This document shows, in pieces, positions 1 through 10,295 of a stretch of DNA of 64,000 bases. Within the stretch, counting starts at the first letter, position 1; the number at the start of each line of letters is the position of its first letter. The notes under the pieces were generated by a model, which was not told the origin of the DNA, made no database searches, and saw only the letters and a program-made list of their open reading frames with translations. Origin of the DNA: Isochrysis galbana (taxonomy: Eukaryota; Haptophyta; Isochrysidales; Isochrysidaceae); NCBI GenBank assembly GCA_018136815.1, contig CM030944.1, forward strand, positions 2,891,834-2,955,833, read 5' to 3'. The position numbers were made by a program, and so were the translations under genes.

Positions 1-356
1 CCCAATTCGTCCAACCCTGGGAGCACGGCACTGGACACCAGAAAGCCACCGGGTTGTACCTCACCAAAGACCTGCCGCCTCTTCAGCCAACCTGCGTCGT
101 GGATGGCCGTGAGTCAGCCATGGCTAATCTCTCTCCTTCACCGCACCGTGGCGCTCTGCGCAGCCGCACCTACGTGGGCGTAGCTGGAGCGATGGCGATC
201 CAGTGGATGCCTGTTCTTCTTCGGCATTTGAGCCAACAGCGAGACCAGACATCGACGAAGAAATTGTCCGCGTTAGAGCTACTCGCTTGCGCGCGGCGCA
301 GCCTATTGGACCGGCCTTCACTTAGCTCGACCGAGGCTACCGCCTACGAGCCGTGC
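1..356. other. No gene assigned; left flank of a retroelement remnant
   Basis: Open reading frames run through this stretch but I see no recognisable domain. It lies directly upstream of the reverse transcriptase fragment and may be decayed sequence of the same Ty3/gypsy element. No LTR was identified. Confidence 0.3.
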
Positions 357-700
357 ATGGACGCCGTTCTCGGTGGGCTGGCATGGGAGATTTGTATGCC
401 ATACTTGGATGATGTCGGCGCCTGGTCGACAGGCGTAGGTGACTCGCTGCAGGCCAGGGAAGAGTCGTCATTCCAACAAATGTTACACCGTCTTGATCTT
501 GTCCTGGAACGTCTCATCTGGGCGGGCCTCACTTGCAAGATGTCGAAATGCGTTTTCTTTGCCACTTCGGCTGAATATCTCGGCCACGTTGTTTCGCGTG
601 AAGGTCTTCGGATGGATCCCAAGAAAGTGGAAGCCGTCTCGAAAATCGACCCTACCCAAATCAACTCGATCGAAGCCGTCCGTTCTTTCCTTGGACTACC
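357..700 (+). mobile_element. Ty3/gypsy reverse transcriptase fragment
   Basis: The forward frame encodes about 115 residues of the palm region of a Ty3/gypsy reverse transcriptase. It contains the catalytic box as YLDDV, then a helix with the LxxVLxRL pattern. The family signature KCVFF...EYLGHVVS follows, then PKKVEAV and a closing RSFLGL. Normal gypsy pol proteins continue into connection, RNase H and integrase domains; here similarity stops just after SFLGL. The N-terminal fingers, protease and gag are not recognisable upstream. It is a truncated, probably dead copy. The element family is certain; its clade is not. Confidence 0.85.
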
Positions 701-794
701 CCCAGTCACCTGCCACCACCTCTCACAAGCCTCCTTCCACCCTTCCGCGCCCTCCGTGCGTCGTACGTCGCGCGTCGATCACCATGCCCGTAGT

Positions 795-905
795 CACCCC
801 CGAGGAAGGCTTCATGAGCTCCCACCAAGAACCGCATTCCGCGCTAGTTGCCGACGCGCCCTCGCAGGCGATCTCCAAGAGTGAGATCAGCCTTGCTCTG
901 ACAGA
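795..905 (+). repeat. Dispersed repeat D, copy 1
   Basis: About 110 bp, starting in CCCGAGGAAGG and ending in CTTGCTCTGACA, recur with roughly 90% identity at 47947-48055 in the same orientation. The forward frame beginning MPVVTPEE reads through the segment and is similar in both copies. It follows the gypsy remnant and could be part of that element or an unrelated repeat. Confidence 0.7.
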
Positions 906-1241
906 AGCAGCGCGCACGGCCTCCCCGGAACCAGTATCTCCGCTAAAGACTAAAGAGGGGCAACTGGGGAAGGGGAAAGGGGGTGATGGTGGTAAAGGTT
1001 GGGTAGTAGGGAGGTACACGAGCATGCTGCCTTACGCCGCACACGTAGCGGAGACTTTTAAGAAGTTTTTTTTCTATTTCGACGCCATGCCTCCGACTCC
1101 GAGTGCGGCGCAACGGACCATGCGCTCAACTGGCCCATGGGTAAGCACGCTCGAGCCGTCTAATTCAAGACGCGCACGAAGCACACGCCAACACTGCATG
1201 CGCAGTCCAATAGCACGCACACTGCCGGACTCCCCACACCG
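906..1241. other. Intergenic, no feature seen
   Basis: A short G-rich run near 960-1010 is the only local feature. This is the downstream flank of the minus-strand gene ending at 1242. Confidence 0.4.
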
Positions 1242-4200
1242 TCATTGCTCTGCGCAACGCACCAAGTGGAATCTCCGAGCGTCTCGATCAAAGATAAAAT
1301 GCTCTCTAGTGTCTGGGTTCCGAACCGGGCATCCAACATACCAAAACACCCATCCCTCTCGCAATCCTCGCATCTTCTGCGGCGGTGCGTCCTCAGGGAC
1401 TAATACCACGCCGAGCGCAGCAGCTGCGCGCCGGCGCGACTCCTCGATTGTAGTTGCGGTGTCCTCGGCTGCAAGCGACCCGGCTGCTATGCAATAGGTT
1501 CTCGACTGAGCAAGGCGGGAAGTGGAAATGGCATAGCAACTTGTCGGCTCGCCCTCGCCACACCCCGCATCGCCACAAATAGAAGCCCCAGGGCCGACCT
1601 GCGTGCTGCCATTCCTGTGCATTGACGATTTCATACTGAGCAGTTCGGCGCACATTGCGCGAACAATCCCTGAGGCGACTGGCAGGACGCATTTGTCCGC
1701 TGAAGTGAATGCACTACCTGCGGGACTTGTACAGCCACTCTGCCCTGCTTGATCGCGGTTATCAGGCACAGGCCCTTGCATCGCTCCCTCGACACGTCGC
1801 CATAGCTCACAGTTGAGCTTGGGGGCCCTTGACGGCAACCTATCGCCAGCTATGAGCAAGAAGCCACACGCACGTGCGACGTGGGTGCGAGGAAGTAAGC
1901 CCCATAGAGTGCTCGGCTCGTCCGTAATCGGGGTCGCCGAGCATTCCGACAAAAGGTCAAAGGGGCCGGAGCGGTTGCCACCGCCGTGCTCATTATCGCC
2001 GTCACCGGGGCATCGTGGCAAAAGCCCCCGCTCCCACATTTCCCCCAGGGCACGGCCGACAGCCGCCTCGCTCACGGCGTCGCCAGCGAGCATGGCGACG
2101 CCAGTCGGGACTGGTCTTCCCGGCATGGCAGCCGTTGAGGCCGAGTCATGCGTTGGCAGTATGATGGCCTGGGCAGCACGCAAAAAGGCCCGCTGGAAAG
2201 CCTCGCGAGACGGCCGAAAGTCGTCCCTAGGAAGGGCCTCACAGTCCTGAGACGGATGTAGTTCTTGGGTGGCCGGCAAGTGCAGCAGTCCGCAAAGGCG
2301 CAACGCAGCATCTGCGTAAAGCTTTACAAAGCGCCGCTCTGAGATAGCACGCGACAGAATTAGGCATAGCGCGCAGTGTAAGGCGGCCCAACCAGGATCC
2401 TCCGTCCCTCCACAAGATGCCTCTGCGTGAGGTGGAGCTCCTTCACAACCGCTTTGCGCGCCGAAGGTTCCAAGAGGCCTCGAAGGGCTTGGCTCATCGC
2501 AACCATGAAGGCGGCCTAAGCCAAGCGCGTCCGAACCCGCATCGAGCATGGCCTCGCGGACAGCACATGCCATTTTAGGTAAGATCTTGCCAAAAGTGTC
2601 GAAGGTGAGTTTGTTCAAGAGCGCGCGGATCTCCCGGGCAGTGGAGCGGCGAGCACTAGGCGGTACAACGCGGCACTCATTCATGGTAGCCGGTGCGCTG
2701 GTGGAAAGTTGCCATAAAACTTGACTCTCTGATGCTTCGGCCGCGCCGGCGCCGAGGCCAACACAGTTTATGAGAGGTGCCTGCGCTGCGTGCGCGTCGT
2801 CAATGCCAGCTACGTCGCTCGGTGGCGACTGCACGTCTTCAGGTGACGTTCGGACCAACGTCGCATCTCCATTCCTAGGTTGAATCTCCGCCGTCGCTCG
2901 CAGACTCTTTTGGATGTCGCTCTTCCCGGGGCCTACTGCGGGCAAGAGCCTAGCGTATACTTTCGGCGGCCTACGCACACCACAAGTGGTGGCCCCAGGC
3001 TCGCGATGCGATTCAAATGCAAGCAACGGGCAGCGACGCAATGACGCGTCCACCGCAGGTGAGCCAGTCTTGATTCGGACGGCGTAACCGAGCTCGTGGA
3101 AGGCGGTGCACACCTGCGAGGGAAAGGCAAAAGCACTCATGGAATAGTCAGGTGGGCGGTCTAGCCAACTGTGCATCTACTCGACGGCGGCTCGCTTTCA
3201 CGCACCGAGAGTAGCGCCTCTTTTGCACCCTGGCCACGTTGACCTTGCTTCACCACGAGCCTCTCCACTTGCGCTGCATGAAGCGAACGCCATGCAACCG
3301 CCGCAGGTAGTTTGGCTGCGTCATGCTTCATGTCCACCGCGTAGGCCAACACCGAGATGTAGCCAATCGGTGTGAATGGAGGCGGGAGGCGACCATCCGA
3401 CACTGACGCAGGGACTGGCAAGAGCTTGTTAGAGTTCCCAGTATCATGTTCGTGCGCTTCTGTGGATGAGATGCTTTTTGAAGCTGCACCCCTCTGCTCC
3501 ACCCATTGCATCCATTTGGCTGTCATTTCCTCAACGTGTGGGTGCAGTTCGGCCACGTCGTCACCCAATCCCTCCATAAGTGCTTCTGGCACCAGCACAA
3601 GCTCAAATGCGGCGGCGTGCAACGAGGGCTCCTCGCAAATGTAATGCTCCGCCGCATATCCGCCATCAACGTACCGCTTCGATGAGGATGGGAGCAACAC
3701 AGCGTGCCGCCCCCGGCCCAATGTCACTGGCGCAAATGGGGGCAGGCGACCACAAGCTGAGGCAGTGTTATCGGTATCTGGGAGGCACAGCGCCCACGGA
3801 GGCGAGCGGCCCAACACGCGCGCGTCAACCACTGCCTTGATCTCGGCAAGCTGGTCGATCTGGGATAGTAGTACCGGCGGGAAGTGAGGCCCTGTAATGA
3901 GAGCAGGGTCGTCTGAGGGGCCCTGGGAGGCGACCACCGAGCCATCCGACTGCACCTCGAAGGCTGACAGTCTAGAAATCAGGTGGCCCGGCGCTGCAGC
4001 AGCGATCGCAGACTGGCGCAACGCCGCCACTACGAACTCGGCGATGGCCACGGCGCGCGTGACCGGCGGCTTGGTGGGGAGCGATGAGCCAACGATCTGG
4101 CACGCGCCGAGGCGTAACGCCGACTTGGCCAAGCGCTTGTCGGCAGGTGCAAGGCAAGGAGCCAGGTACAGCAGCCGTGCGCAGGCTGGGAGCGAGAGGA

Positions 4201-4600
4201 AGAGCTGTGCCCATCGCAACAGATGCACCAGCCCAACAGGTGCAGCCCCGGCGGTATCGGCTCGGCCTTCAAGGACAAAGGCGATGTGTGAGCGGCCCGC
4301 ACGCAGCAGAGCCTTCCTCAGCGCCTCGCACTGTGAAGGCAACTTGCACGGCGACGGCCAAGCGCTCCGAGCCAGCGCTGCCGGCTCTGTGGCCCTCTGT
4401 GGCTGTGGAGAATCGGCTTCCCTTGCGCAGCCTAGTGAGACCCACTCCTCAAGGGCGTCTGAGCTGAGAAGCCCTTCCGGTGGCTCGAGGCCGTAGGCGA
4501 CGACTGTGAGCCTGCGCCCCTCGGCGGAGAGCTCGAGCAGCAGCGCCTCGAGCAGCGCGAGCGCGGAACGAGGCACGGCCGAGGCCGAGGCTGCCGCCAT
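1242..4600 (-). CDS. Two-exon gene for an unrecognised 1,088-residue protein
   Basis: Two long minus-strand frames join across one intron. Exon 1 is 4600-3206 and exon 2 is 3113-1242. The 92-base intron starts GTGCGT after a TCG codon and ends with a pyrimidine run and CTCGCAG. It is phase 0, so 465 and 623 residues fuse in frame. The first ATG sits in a CCGCC context at 4600. The N-terminal third is Ala/Leu-rich with helix-like blocks such as LALLEALLLEL. The middle is low in recognisable order. The last 40 residues (GWVFWYVGCPV...HFIFDRDARRF) are aromatic-rich and look folded. I do not recognise a family. A tract of about 20 C lies just upstream of the start. Without the intron there would be two ORFs overlapping by 16 bases; splicing is the better reading. 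Confidence 0.75.
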
Positions 4601-4610
4601 GCGAGCGGCT

Positions 4611-4633
4611 TCCCCCCCCCCCCCCCCCCCCCT
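4611..4633. repeat. Poly-C tract
   Basis: About 23 bases of almost uninterrupted C lie immediately upstream of the start codon of the minus-strand gene, followed by a CT-rich run to about 4680. Similar homopolymer C/G runs occur at 5117, 13408, 26119, 28308 and 57130-57290. Confidence 0.8.
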
Positions 4634-4689
4634 CTCTCACTCCTCTCTCCTCTTCCACCCTCCCCTCCCATTTCTGCCTTCAGTCTAAA

Positions 4690-5338
4690 TTTAAGCCCTC
4701 GGAGCTGCGAACAGAACCCTACCTAGACCCTAGAGCATGTACATCTACTCTAGTGTTTATGTTTATGGCTTTGTGGCCCAGCCTATTGGGCCCAGTGACT
4801 GTCGTGAGAAGAGCGGTGTAGATCAGAGTAACCATTGGAGGCGAGCTAGCGCAACGAGTCGGTGACGACACCACGTTACCACACCGTACACCGGAGGAGT
4901 ATTAGAACCACTCCTACAAAACAATTCAGGCTGAACACTCACACTCTCCCACTCTCCCACAGCGATATCGACATCGATGTACAAAATCAAACCCTACATG
5001 TGAAAGACAGTCAGTTGGGGTTTGAAAGACTGTATTATACATATGTCTTCGGCCCTCGTAGAAAGACAGTCCAAAGACAGTGGGAAAGACATATATATAC
5101 ATATATACATATATACCGGGGGGGGGCGGGAGCGCGGGAGAGCGGGACTTAAGCCGGGCCTGAAATATATTTCCGCACGGCCGTCAGAGGTCAGAGGCCT
5201 GAAATAGGGTATTTTTCGAAAATTTTGCCGGAAGACCCCCGGTTTTTTTTGCTGATCTCCCCTACCAGAACCCATAGGGAGCTTATTTAGGCCTTCGTTT
5301 GCCCATTACCGATGGTGCCCTCCGCACCCCCCTAGTGA
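4690..5338. other. Intergenic spacer with a TA-rich microsatellite
   Basis: No gene seen. Holds a short (AT/AC)n run at about 5090-5116 followed by a G8 run, and several AAAGACAGT repeats between 5000 and 5090. It probably contains the upstream region of the minus-strand gene starting at 4600, but no promoter motif can be defended. Confidence 0.35.
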
Positions 5339-5463
5339 GTGACCGGGCTAGATAGTGCCGCTACCGTGTCGCCGTGCGCCGATCGGTGCCGCCGTGCCGC
5401 CCGTGCCGAGGAGGCTGCGGCTGGCTGCTCCGCCCGCCCGCCCCCGCGCACCTCTGATTCCTC

Positions 5464-5592
5464 GTCGCTTCCTCATGTGCGCTGCAGGGAAGCGGTCGAG
5501 GATGCCATACTCAACCTGTACGTGGAGATTGGTGACACGTTGAGTGACATCAAGTCAATGAGTCTTATGAAGAAGAAGTTCGGCGGCGTTTA
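5464..5592 (+). pseudogene. Degenerate exon-like ORF followed by a GAG-repeat tail
   Basis: After a CTGCAG acceptor-like site a frame encodes about 35 ordered residues (EDAILNLYVEIGD...MKKKFGG) and then hits TAG. The same frame continues after the stop as SKKKREEEE for about 50 more codons. The stop therefore appears to interrupt a former basic-acidic tail. No family recognised. It could also be an unspliced or chance ORF. Confidence 0.25.
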
Positions 5593-5606
5593 GTCGAAGA
5601 AGAAGC

Positions 5607-5748
5607 GCGAGGAGGAGGAGGAGGAGGAGGAGGAGGAGGAAGAGGAGGAAGGTGATGAGGGAGAGGAGGAAGAGGAAGCTGTGAGGAGGTTGAGGAGGTT
5701 GAGGGCGAAAGCGAGGAGGAGGAGGAGGAGGAGGAGGAGGAGAAGGCA
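5607..5748 (+). repeat. (GAG)n trinucleotide tract
   Basis: Nearly perfect GAG/GGA repeats cover about 140 bases with a short interruption near 5650-5705. Read forward it codes poly-Glu or poly-Arg; read in reverse, poly-Ser, Leu or Pro. Confidence 0.85.
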
Positions 5749-6180
5749 CCCCAAAAGGAGCGATCATGGGTGAGGAATGCACGATTGCGCTTTCGTGGAG
5801 TGAGAGGTTGTGTGGAGTGTTGATATGGTGTCAACCATAAAGTTTGTCCCACATTAATCGGCACAGCGGGCACGCACCTGATACTGAGAGCAGATGTACA
5901 CCGGCGCACCGGCGGCGAGCGCCCCGCGCTACACACATGTCGCGCCATCTCGTGAAGTGTATGAGCGCTTCCTACAGTGAGTGAGTGGGAGACGAAGGAC
6001 GAGAAGGAACAGAGGCAGCTCAGCAGAGGGATGGTGGGCGGTGGGTGAGGGCGTCGAGAACTGCTCACCGGCCACGGCAGTGGTCCGGCAGTGGTCCAAG
6101 ATAATGTGCCACCATGGCCTCGCGACTCCCTCTCCCTCCCGGTCCACCAGAGCCCCTACTCCTCTCGCCTCGCGCTATTG

Positions 6181-7053
6181 CAACTAAGTTTATACTTGGT
6201 TCACCCATGGCGGGGCACGAGGCCCCCCCTCTCTCCACTCCTCCCCCGCCATGGGGGAGGAACCACCCACTCTCCTGGCATGCCTGATGGCTTGCCAGGA
6301 GCACACTGCCATGCTGGCCCATCCCTCTCCCCACAGGCACGCCTGATTCGCCCGCCCTGGCCTGTCGTGGCCAGCCCATCCCTCTGACCAGCCCCTCCTC
6401 CCCCTGGGCCCCCCTGATCAGGACCCCCCAGCCAGCTCCAGTCGACTGGCAGGGGCTCGAGAGCCAGCGATGGAGAGGCAGGAGGGGCCAGGGCCATGCC
6501 CCAGCCTCACCTGCCCCCTGAGCTGCGCTCCCAGGCCCCTGCTGGCCTCCTGGGGACCTGAAGAGGGGCCACAGGCGCGCGCCATGGGCCCCCGCCGCAG
6601 GGAAGAGAGGAGGAAAAGGGAAGAGGGAGGGGAGGGGGGAGTGGCAGCTCTCCCCTCCGGCGTTTACGTGTCTTCTCGCCCCGTTTGGGTAAGAGAAGAC
6701 GGGGGCGCCAGAACCAGGAGGGAAGGGCCGCGGCTCGCCGCGGCCACTCGCTCTTGCGAGGAGAGATTAGCGTTCTGGGCCCCTATTCATGAGTGCCCCC
6801 CCCCCCCTGCGTTGTTTTTACCCGAAAGGGGTTTTCCCCCAGCGTGGACTCGAGGAGAGGACGTGCTGGGGTGCGCGGGGTCGGTGCGTGCACTGGGGGG
6901 AGGACGAATATCGGGGGGAGGGGGCGGTGCCCCCTCCCCCCGGTAGCACTCGGACACCTGGCTCGTCAGGCATGGCGGGATTCCGGGACGGAAAAGTTGT
7001 GTCCAATTAGCTAGTGGGGTTGGCTAGGATATAACATTAATTATTTTATTTAT
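6181..7053 (+). mobile_element. Composite repeat insertion (families A and C) with an 18-bp direct flank
   Basis: An 873-bp segment is flanked by the exact 18-bp direct repeat TCTCGCCTCGCGCTATTG at 6163-6180 and 7054-7071. Its first half (family A, 6184-6570) recurs at 57895-58197 and, inverted, near 47060-47170. Its second half (family C, about 6590-7050) recurs inverted at about 60450-60920. It begins with CAACTAAGTTTATACTTGG, a motif also seen at 39666-39765 and 54509-54535, and ends in an AT-rich tail. A long target duplication plus an AT tail suggests insertion by target-primed reverse transcription (LINE/SINE-like). No coding capacity was recognised. Confidence 0.6.
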
Positions 7054-7479
7054 TCTCGCCTCGCGCTATTGTCAGAATTTTGTACAGCCGTTTTGGGCCC
7101 GCTCCACGTGCTGCGACGGTCGTGTGAGAACGACGCGTGCGCGACGGAGCAACGCTGGCAGGGCAGTGTGCCTGCGGTTCTGTCTCACCTGTGGGAGCCC
7201 TGCGGCAGCCCGCATAGTGGCTAGGCCAGATGTGTCGGATCAGCCCGATGAAAGCGGGAGAGTCCTGCCGGCACTTCCCAAAAATAGAACGTCAAACTTT
7301 TAAACTTTTGGCAACGAGGGGTACCATGTACACTCAGCGAGCCTGGGCGGCCGCTTGCCGCCGGATGGCGGCGGCGCGCAGCTCGCTCGCCGGCACCTCT
7401 CTCGCTCTCTGCGCCCGCTCGCTGGGCTGGGCTGGGCTGGCTTGGCCGCTGCTTCGCCATAGTGGGACGGGTCGTTTAT

Positions 7480-8538
7480 ATGACCCCTCGAAGCGTCGGA
7501 TCGCTCGCAGCCGCCGCCGGCCTCTCTCTCCTCCTCCTGCTATACGGAGGCTCGCTCTCTCTCGCTCCGTCAGTCCAACGGCCGCTCTCCCTCCCTTCCT
7601 CGGCGGGACGGGAGAATACAAGCGTGCAGGGGCAGTCCAGGCCCACTGCAATCGCTCTCTTCGCCCCGCACAAGACGGGATCCACCTTCTTCGTCTCCTT
7701 CCTCCACGACCTGAGCGAGCACCTCGGCATGTGTCTCTTCACCGAGAACGCTGCCTTCATGTACTCGCCTCGCGACCGCACCAAGTGCTCGAGCCCATCC
7801 TGCGGCTACCCGCCGGGCTCGAAGCAGCGGCGCTATCCCAAAGGTGACAGCGGGTGGGGTGAGTGCACCAGCTTCACGGACGAGCGGCTAGAGGAGGCGG
7901 CCGTCTGCATGGACAGGGGGGCGTGCCCACTCTCCGGTGTGGCACACGGCGTGGTCTGGGGGCCCATCCGACTGCCGCCAGCCATGCAGAGTGCTGCTCG
8001 CCACGCCTACGCAAGAAAGTGGATTTGGCATTTGGTACTTCACCAACGCCACCCCCTCGACACTCTCATCTCTGAATTCCACTCGTTTGGCTGGACGCAC
8101 CCTCCCGCACCGGAAGCAAATGCGCAACAACGCCAGGCGCACAACCAACGCCAGGAGAGGATTCGCAACATCAGCGCCGACGACTACGTGACATCGCGCC
8201 TACCAGGACTCCGAGAGCGCTATGCACCTTATCTGACACTGCTTCATAACCCACCCGTGGGTGTCCACATCATTCGGTCGCGGTATGAAGACATGGTGCT
8301 CTTCTTCCCGCATTGGCTTTCGTCTTTTCTTACTCAGTTGGGGGACGCCATACCTCCATGGACACACCAGGCACTTCTGGCCGACCTTCTTCGCGCACAC
8401 TCGCCCGCATTCCAAAGTGATGGTAAGCATAAGCGGGGCGTGCTGCCTGGGGCGCACCTAAAGGAGCTCCAACCGCGCACAATTGTTCAGGCATACCGCG
8501 ACCACACCACGTGGATGGGCGAACTCGGATACACATGA
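7480..8538 (+). CDS. Sulfotransferase, type II membrane protein
   Basis: Single-exon gene, 352 residues. Residues 8-22 are a strongly hydrophobic anchor (AAAAGLSLLLLLYGG), consistent with a Golgi type II membrane protein. The 5'-phosphosulfate loop of PAPS-dependent sulfotransferases is seen as HKTGST at about residues 64-69. The 3'-phosphate-binding segment is RHPLD...SEFHSF at about 190-206, with a conserved Ser after the Arg. RYEDMV and KRGVLPG follow in the C-terminal half, as in the family. Such enzymes move sulfate from PAPS to carbohydrate or protein acceptors; the acceptor cannot be predicted. The first ATG (7480) is preferred over an in-frame GTG 18 bases upstream. No introns are needed, unlike most neighbours. 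Confidence 0.8.
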   Translation: MTPRSVGSLAAAAGLSLLLLLYGGSLSLAPSVQRPLSLPSSAGRENTSVQGQSRPTAIALFAPHKTGSTFFVSFLHDLSEHLGMCLFTENAAFMYSPRDRTKCSSPSCGYPPGSKQRRYPKGDSGWGECTSFTDERLEEAAVCMDRGACPLSGVAHGVVWGPIRLPPAMQSAARHAYARKWIWHLVLHQRHPLDTLISEFHSFGWTHPPAPEANAQQRQAHNQRQERIRNISADDYVTSRLPGLRERYAPYLTLLHNPPVGVHIIRSRYEDMVLFFPHWLSSFLTQLGDAIPPWTHQALLADLLRAHSPAFQSDGKHKRGVLPGAHLKELQPRTIVQAYRDHTTWMGELGYT

Positions 8539-8906
8539 GCGAGATTGTCTCACCAACCTGATATCTCTGCAGCACCGATCACGTTTTCCTAAGCATCGGC
8601 GCGGCTGTACCACTGCGCAATAGCAGCCATCCTAGACTAGGCTTCTTCCTCCTTTGCTCCCCAAAATATCCTCGTCGTAGCCTACCCTTTGCCACTCCCC
8701 AACAACCGTCAACCATAACAATCAATCAAGGACCGACCCACCCCCAAGTACCAAGTACAAAAGTCAAATTCCGTCGAATATGAGATGGACTCGATCTGAG
8801 CCATCGAGCGTCCATAGTTTTAATTTGTGCACATATGGATTTAGTTCACAATATCCGAATATGTATGATATATGTCTATACGTCTTACCTCCCAGCAGAG
8901 CCAACG
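8539..8906. other. Intergenic, no feature seen
   Basis: Downstream flank of the sulfotransferase gene. It is less GC-rich than the coding DNA. No ORF or RNA gene was recognised. Confidence 0.35.
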
Positions 8907-9005
8907 CCCCCCGATAGCTATCGGGGAGGAATTTTCTCCCGATCGCCAACAGCCCCCCCGATAGCTCTCGGGGGACCGCGAAAATCCCCCGAGAGCTATT
9001 GGGGG
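8907..9005. repeat. Three GC-rich palindromes in a row
   Basis: Unit 1 (8907-8926) contains the perfect palindrome CCCCGATAGCTATCGGGG. Unit 2 (8953-8974) has core CCCCCGATAGCTCTCGGGGG. Unit 3 (8986-9005) is, apart from one base, the reverse complement of unit 2. Spacers are 26 and 11 bases. Each unit could form a short hairpin with a 4-6 base loop, and units 2 and 3 could pair with each other. It could be the end of a foldback element, a protein-binding array or a terminator-like structure. Confidence 0.7.
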
Positions 9006-9343
9006 ATAAGAAAAACCTTTTAATATTCTCGCCTCACACGTGGCAGTGAAACGTTTCCTCGTAGCCACGCCCTCTTCCCTTCCTCACCCTCATTCCCCGC
9101 CTTGCGGCAACTCCCCTCGTGCTCTACTTAGGGGCTCGGGTCATTTGGGGGGTCCGAGCGGAGCGGGGTGCACCTGTCCTCAGCGGCGTGTTCTCAACTC
9201 CCTCCTGTGCGGCTGAGTGACCTGTGACCTGTTTATCAGATAGTTGTGCTCCAGGGTTTCGTTTTTCTGCGTGCTGAGGCGGCTTGCCTTCATTTGGTCT
9301 CCTTGTCCCCGCAGGGTTTCTTCCCCTCCCGTGGGGACTCTCA

Positions 9344-9589
9344 CCCTACCATGAGCCCCCCCGCGAGCACCCCGAAGGAGAGGCCCAGGAGCACCACGTA
9401 CGCGACGAGAACGGCGTCGCCTTGGCTCGGCATGAGGGCGCGCCCCGAGAAGGCCTGGTAGACGCCCACGCCGAGCACGGCGTAGCCCGTCCCCTTGTGC
9501 GCGACCCGCCACACGGCGCGGCGTGTGGTGCGGGCGGCGGGCGTGCCGCGCACGAGCGCGTTGAGCGGCTGCAGCAGGGCGAGGGCGAG
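9344..9589 (-). pseudogene. Fragment of a cytochrome b561 / DOMON-type reductase gene
   Basis: The minus strand encodes about 82 residues resembling the second half of a cytochrome b561 core. There is a helix ending in QPLNALVRG, then RRAVWRVAHKGTGYAVL with a His in a heme-ligand-like position. The last helix is VAYVVLLGLSFGVLAGG. The full family has four to six helices; the others are missing, and no exon partner is seen upstream, where the sequence switches abruptly to an AT-rich repeat at about 9600. A second inverted copy of the last helix lies at 47817-47890. It is probably a captured exon inside a repeat rather than a working gene. Confidence 0.5.
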
Positions 9590-9599
9590 CCTTTTTGTA

Positions 9600-10295
9600 T
9601 TTGATGTTGCTGGGCCTTGTGGGTTCAATCTTTACGGGAGCTGAACCCGAACCGATAAGAGGCCTTTTGTTTTCAATCTTTACTTGGGAAGCTGAACCCG
9701 AATCGACACTTTTAGCAATTCTTGGAGGTGGGGAGTTAGTTAATTCCGAATCGACATAAATAAGCTTTGATTGTACGAAGCAGATCATCACGACTCATAT
9801 TTATGATTGTTTTCGCAGTGAATCTCTTGCTCAAGAGAGTGTGTCTCATATAAACCAGTGTGAATGATTTATCAGTCTCGCAAATGGCGTGTAAGGTGTC
9901 TTTAATGTTCGTATTGTGCTTGAAATCGAATGAACGGAATAAGCACTTACATTCGAAAATGTACGTCGAAAACTCTGGGTTCGACTCGTGCAGCCTCCTC
10001 AGGGAGTTGTTGATCCCCCCAGGGTTGATCCCGGCCGGCGGCGGCGGACTGATGTTGTCCAATGCTTCCGCCATAGTCTGCATGGCAGATTTAGAATTGG
10101 CATATGGCGGAAAGAGAGGTGTTATGAATTTTCAAAGTTTTCGTCCATCTTTCTTATGATCCATTGCAATCGCTTGCGTACTACTACATCCTCAGGCGTC
10201 ATTCGTCATTCCAATTATAGGCATGGTTGAGCACTGTGAGGTGGGTGCCTTTGCGTATTTGGAAACGAGGGGTACCAAATGAAGGCAAACGACCT
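9600..10295 (-). mobile_element. Repeat family E, AT-richer element with ORF remnants, copy 1
   Basis: Read on the minus strand, the element begins AGGTCGTTTGCCTTC and encodes, with a stop, a conserved stretch VRKRLQWIIRKMDENF...HLSFRHM shared with 20358-20500. It then continues into a 115-residue frame (10083-9736) containing TDKSFTLVYMRHTLL. Near 9629-9704 a unit of about 30 bp is tandemly duplicated. Base composition is clearly less GC-rich than the neighbours. No transposase or reverse transcriptase domain was recognised, so it is called non-autonomous. A viral origin of the AT-rich part is possible but unproven. Confidence 0.5.

Noticed and set aside
7221..7461. Extension of the sulfotransferase N-terminus upstream to a GTG or into 7230-7460
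   Set aside because: The ATG at 7480 gives a clean signal anchor; upstream frames are Arg/Ala-rich low complexity.
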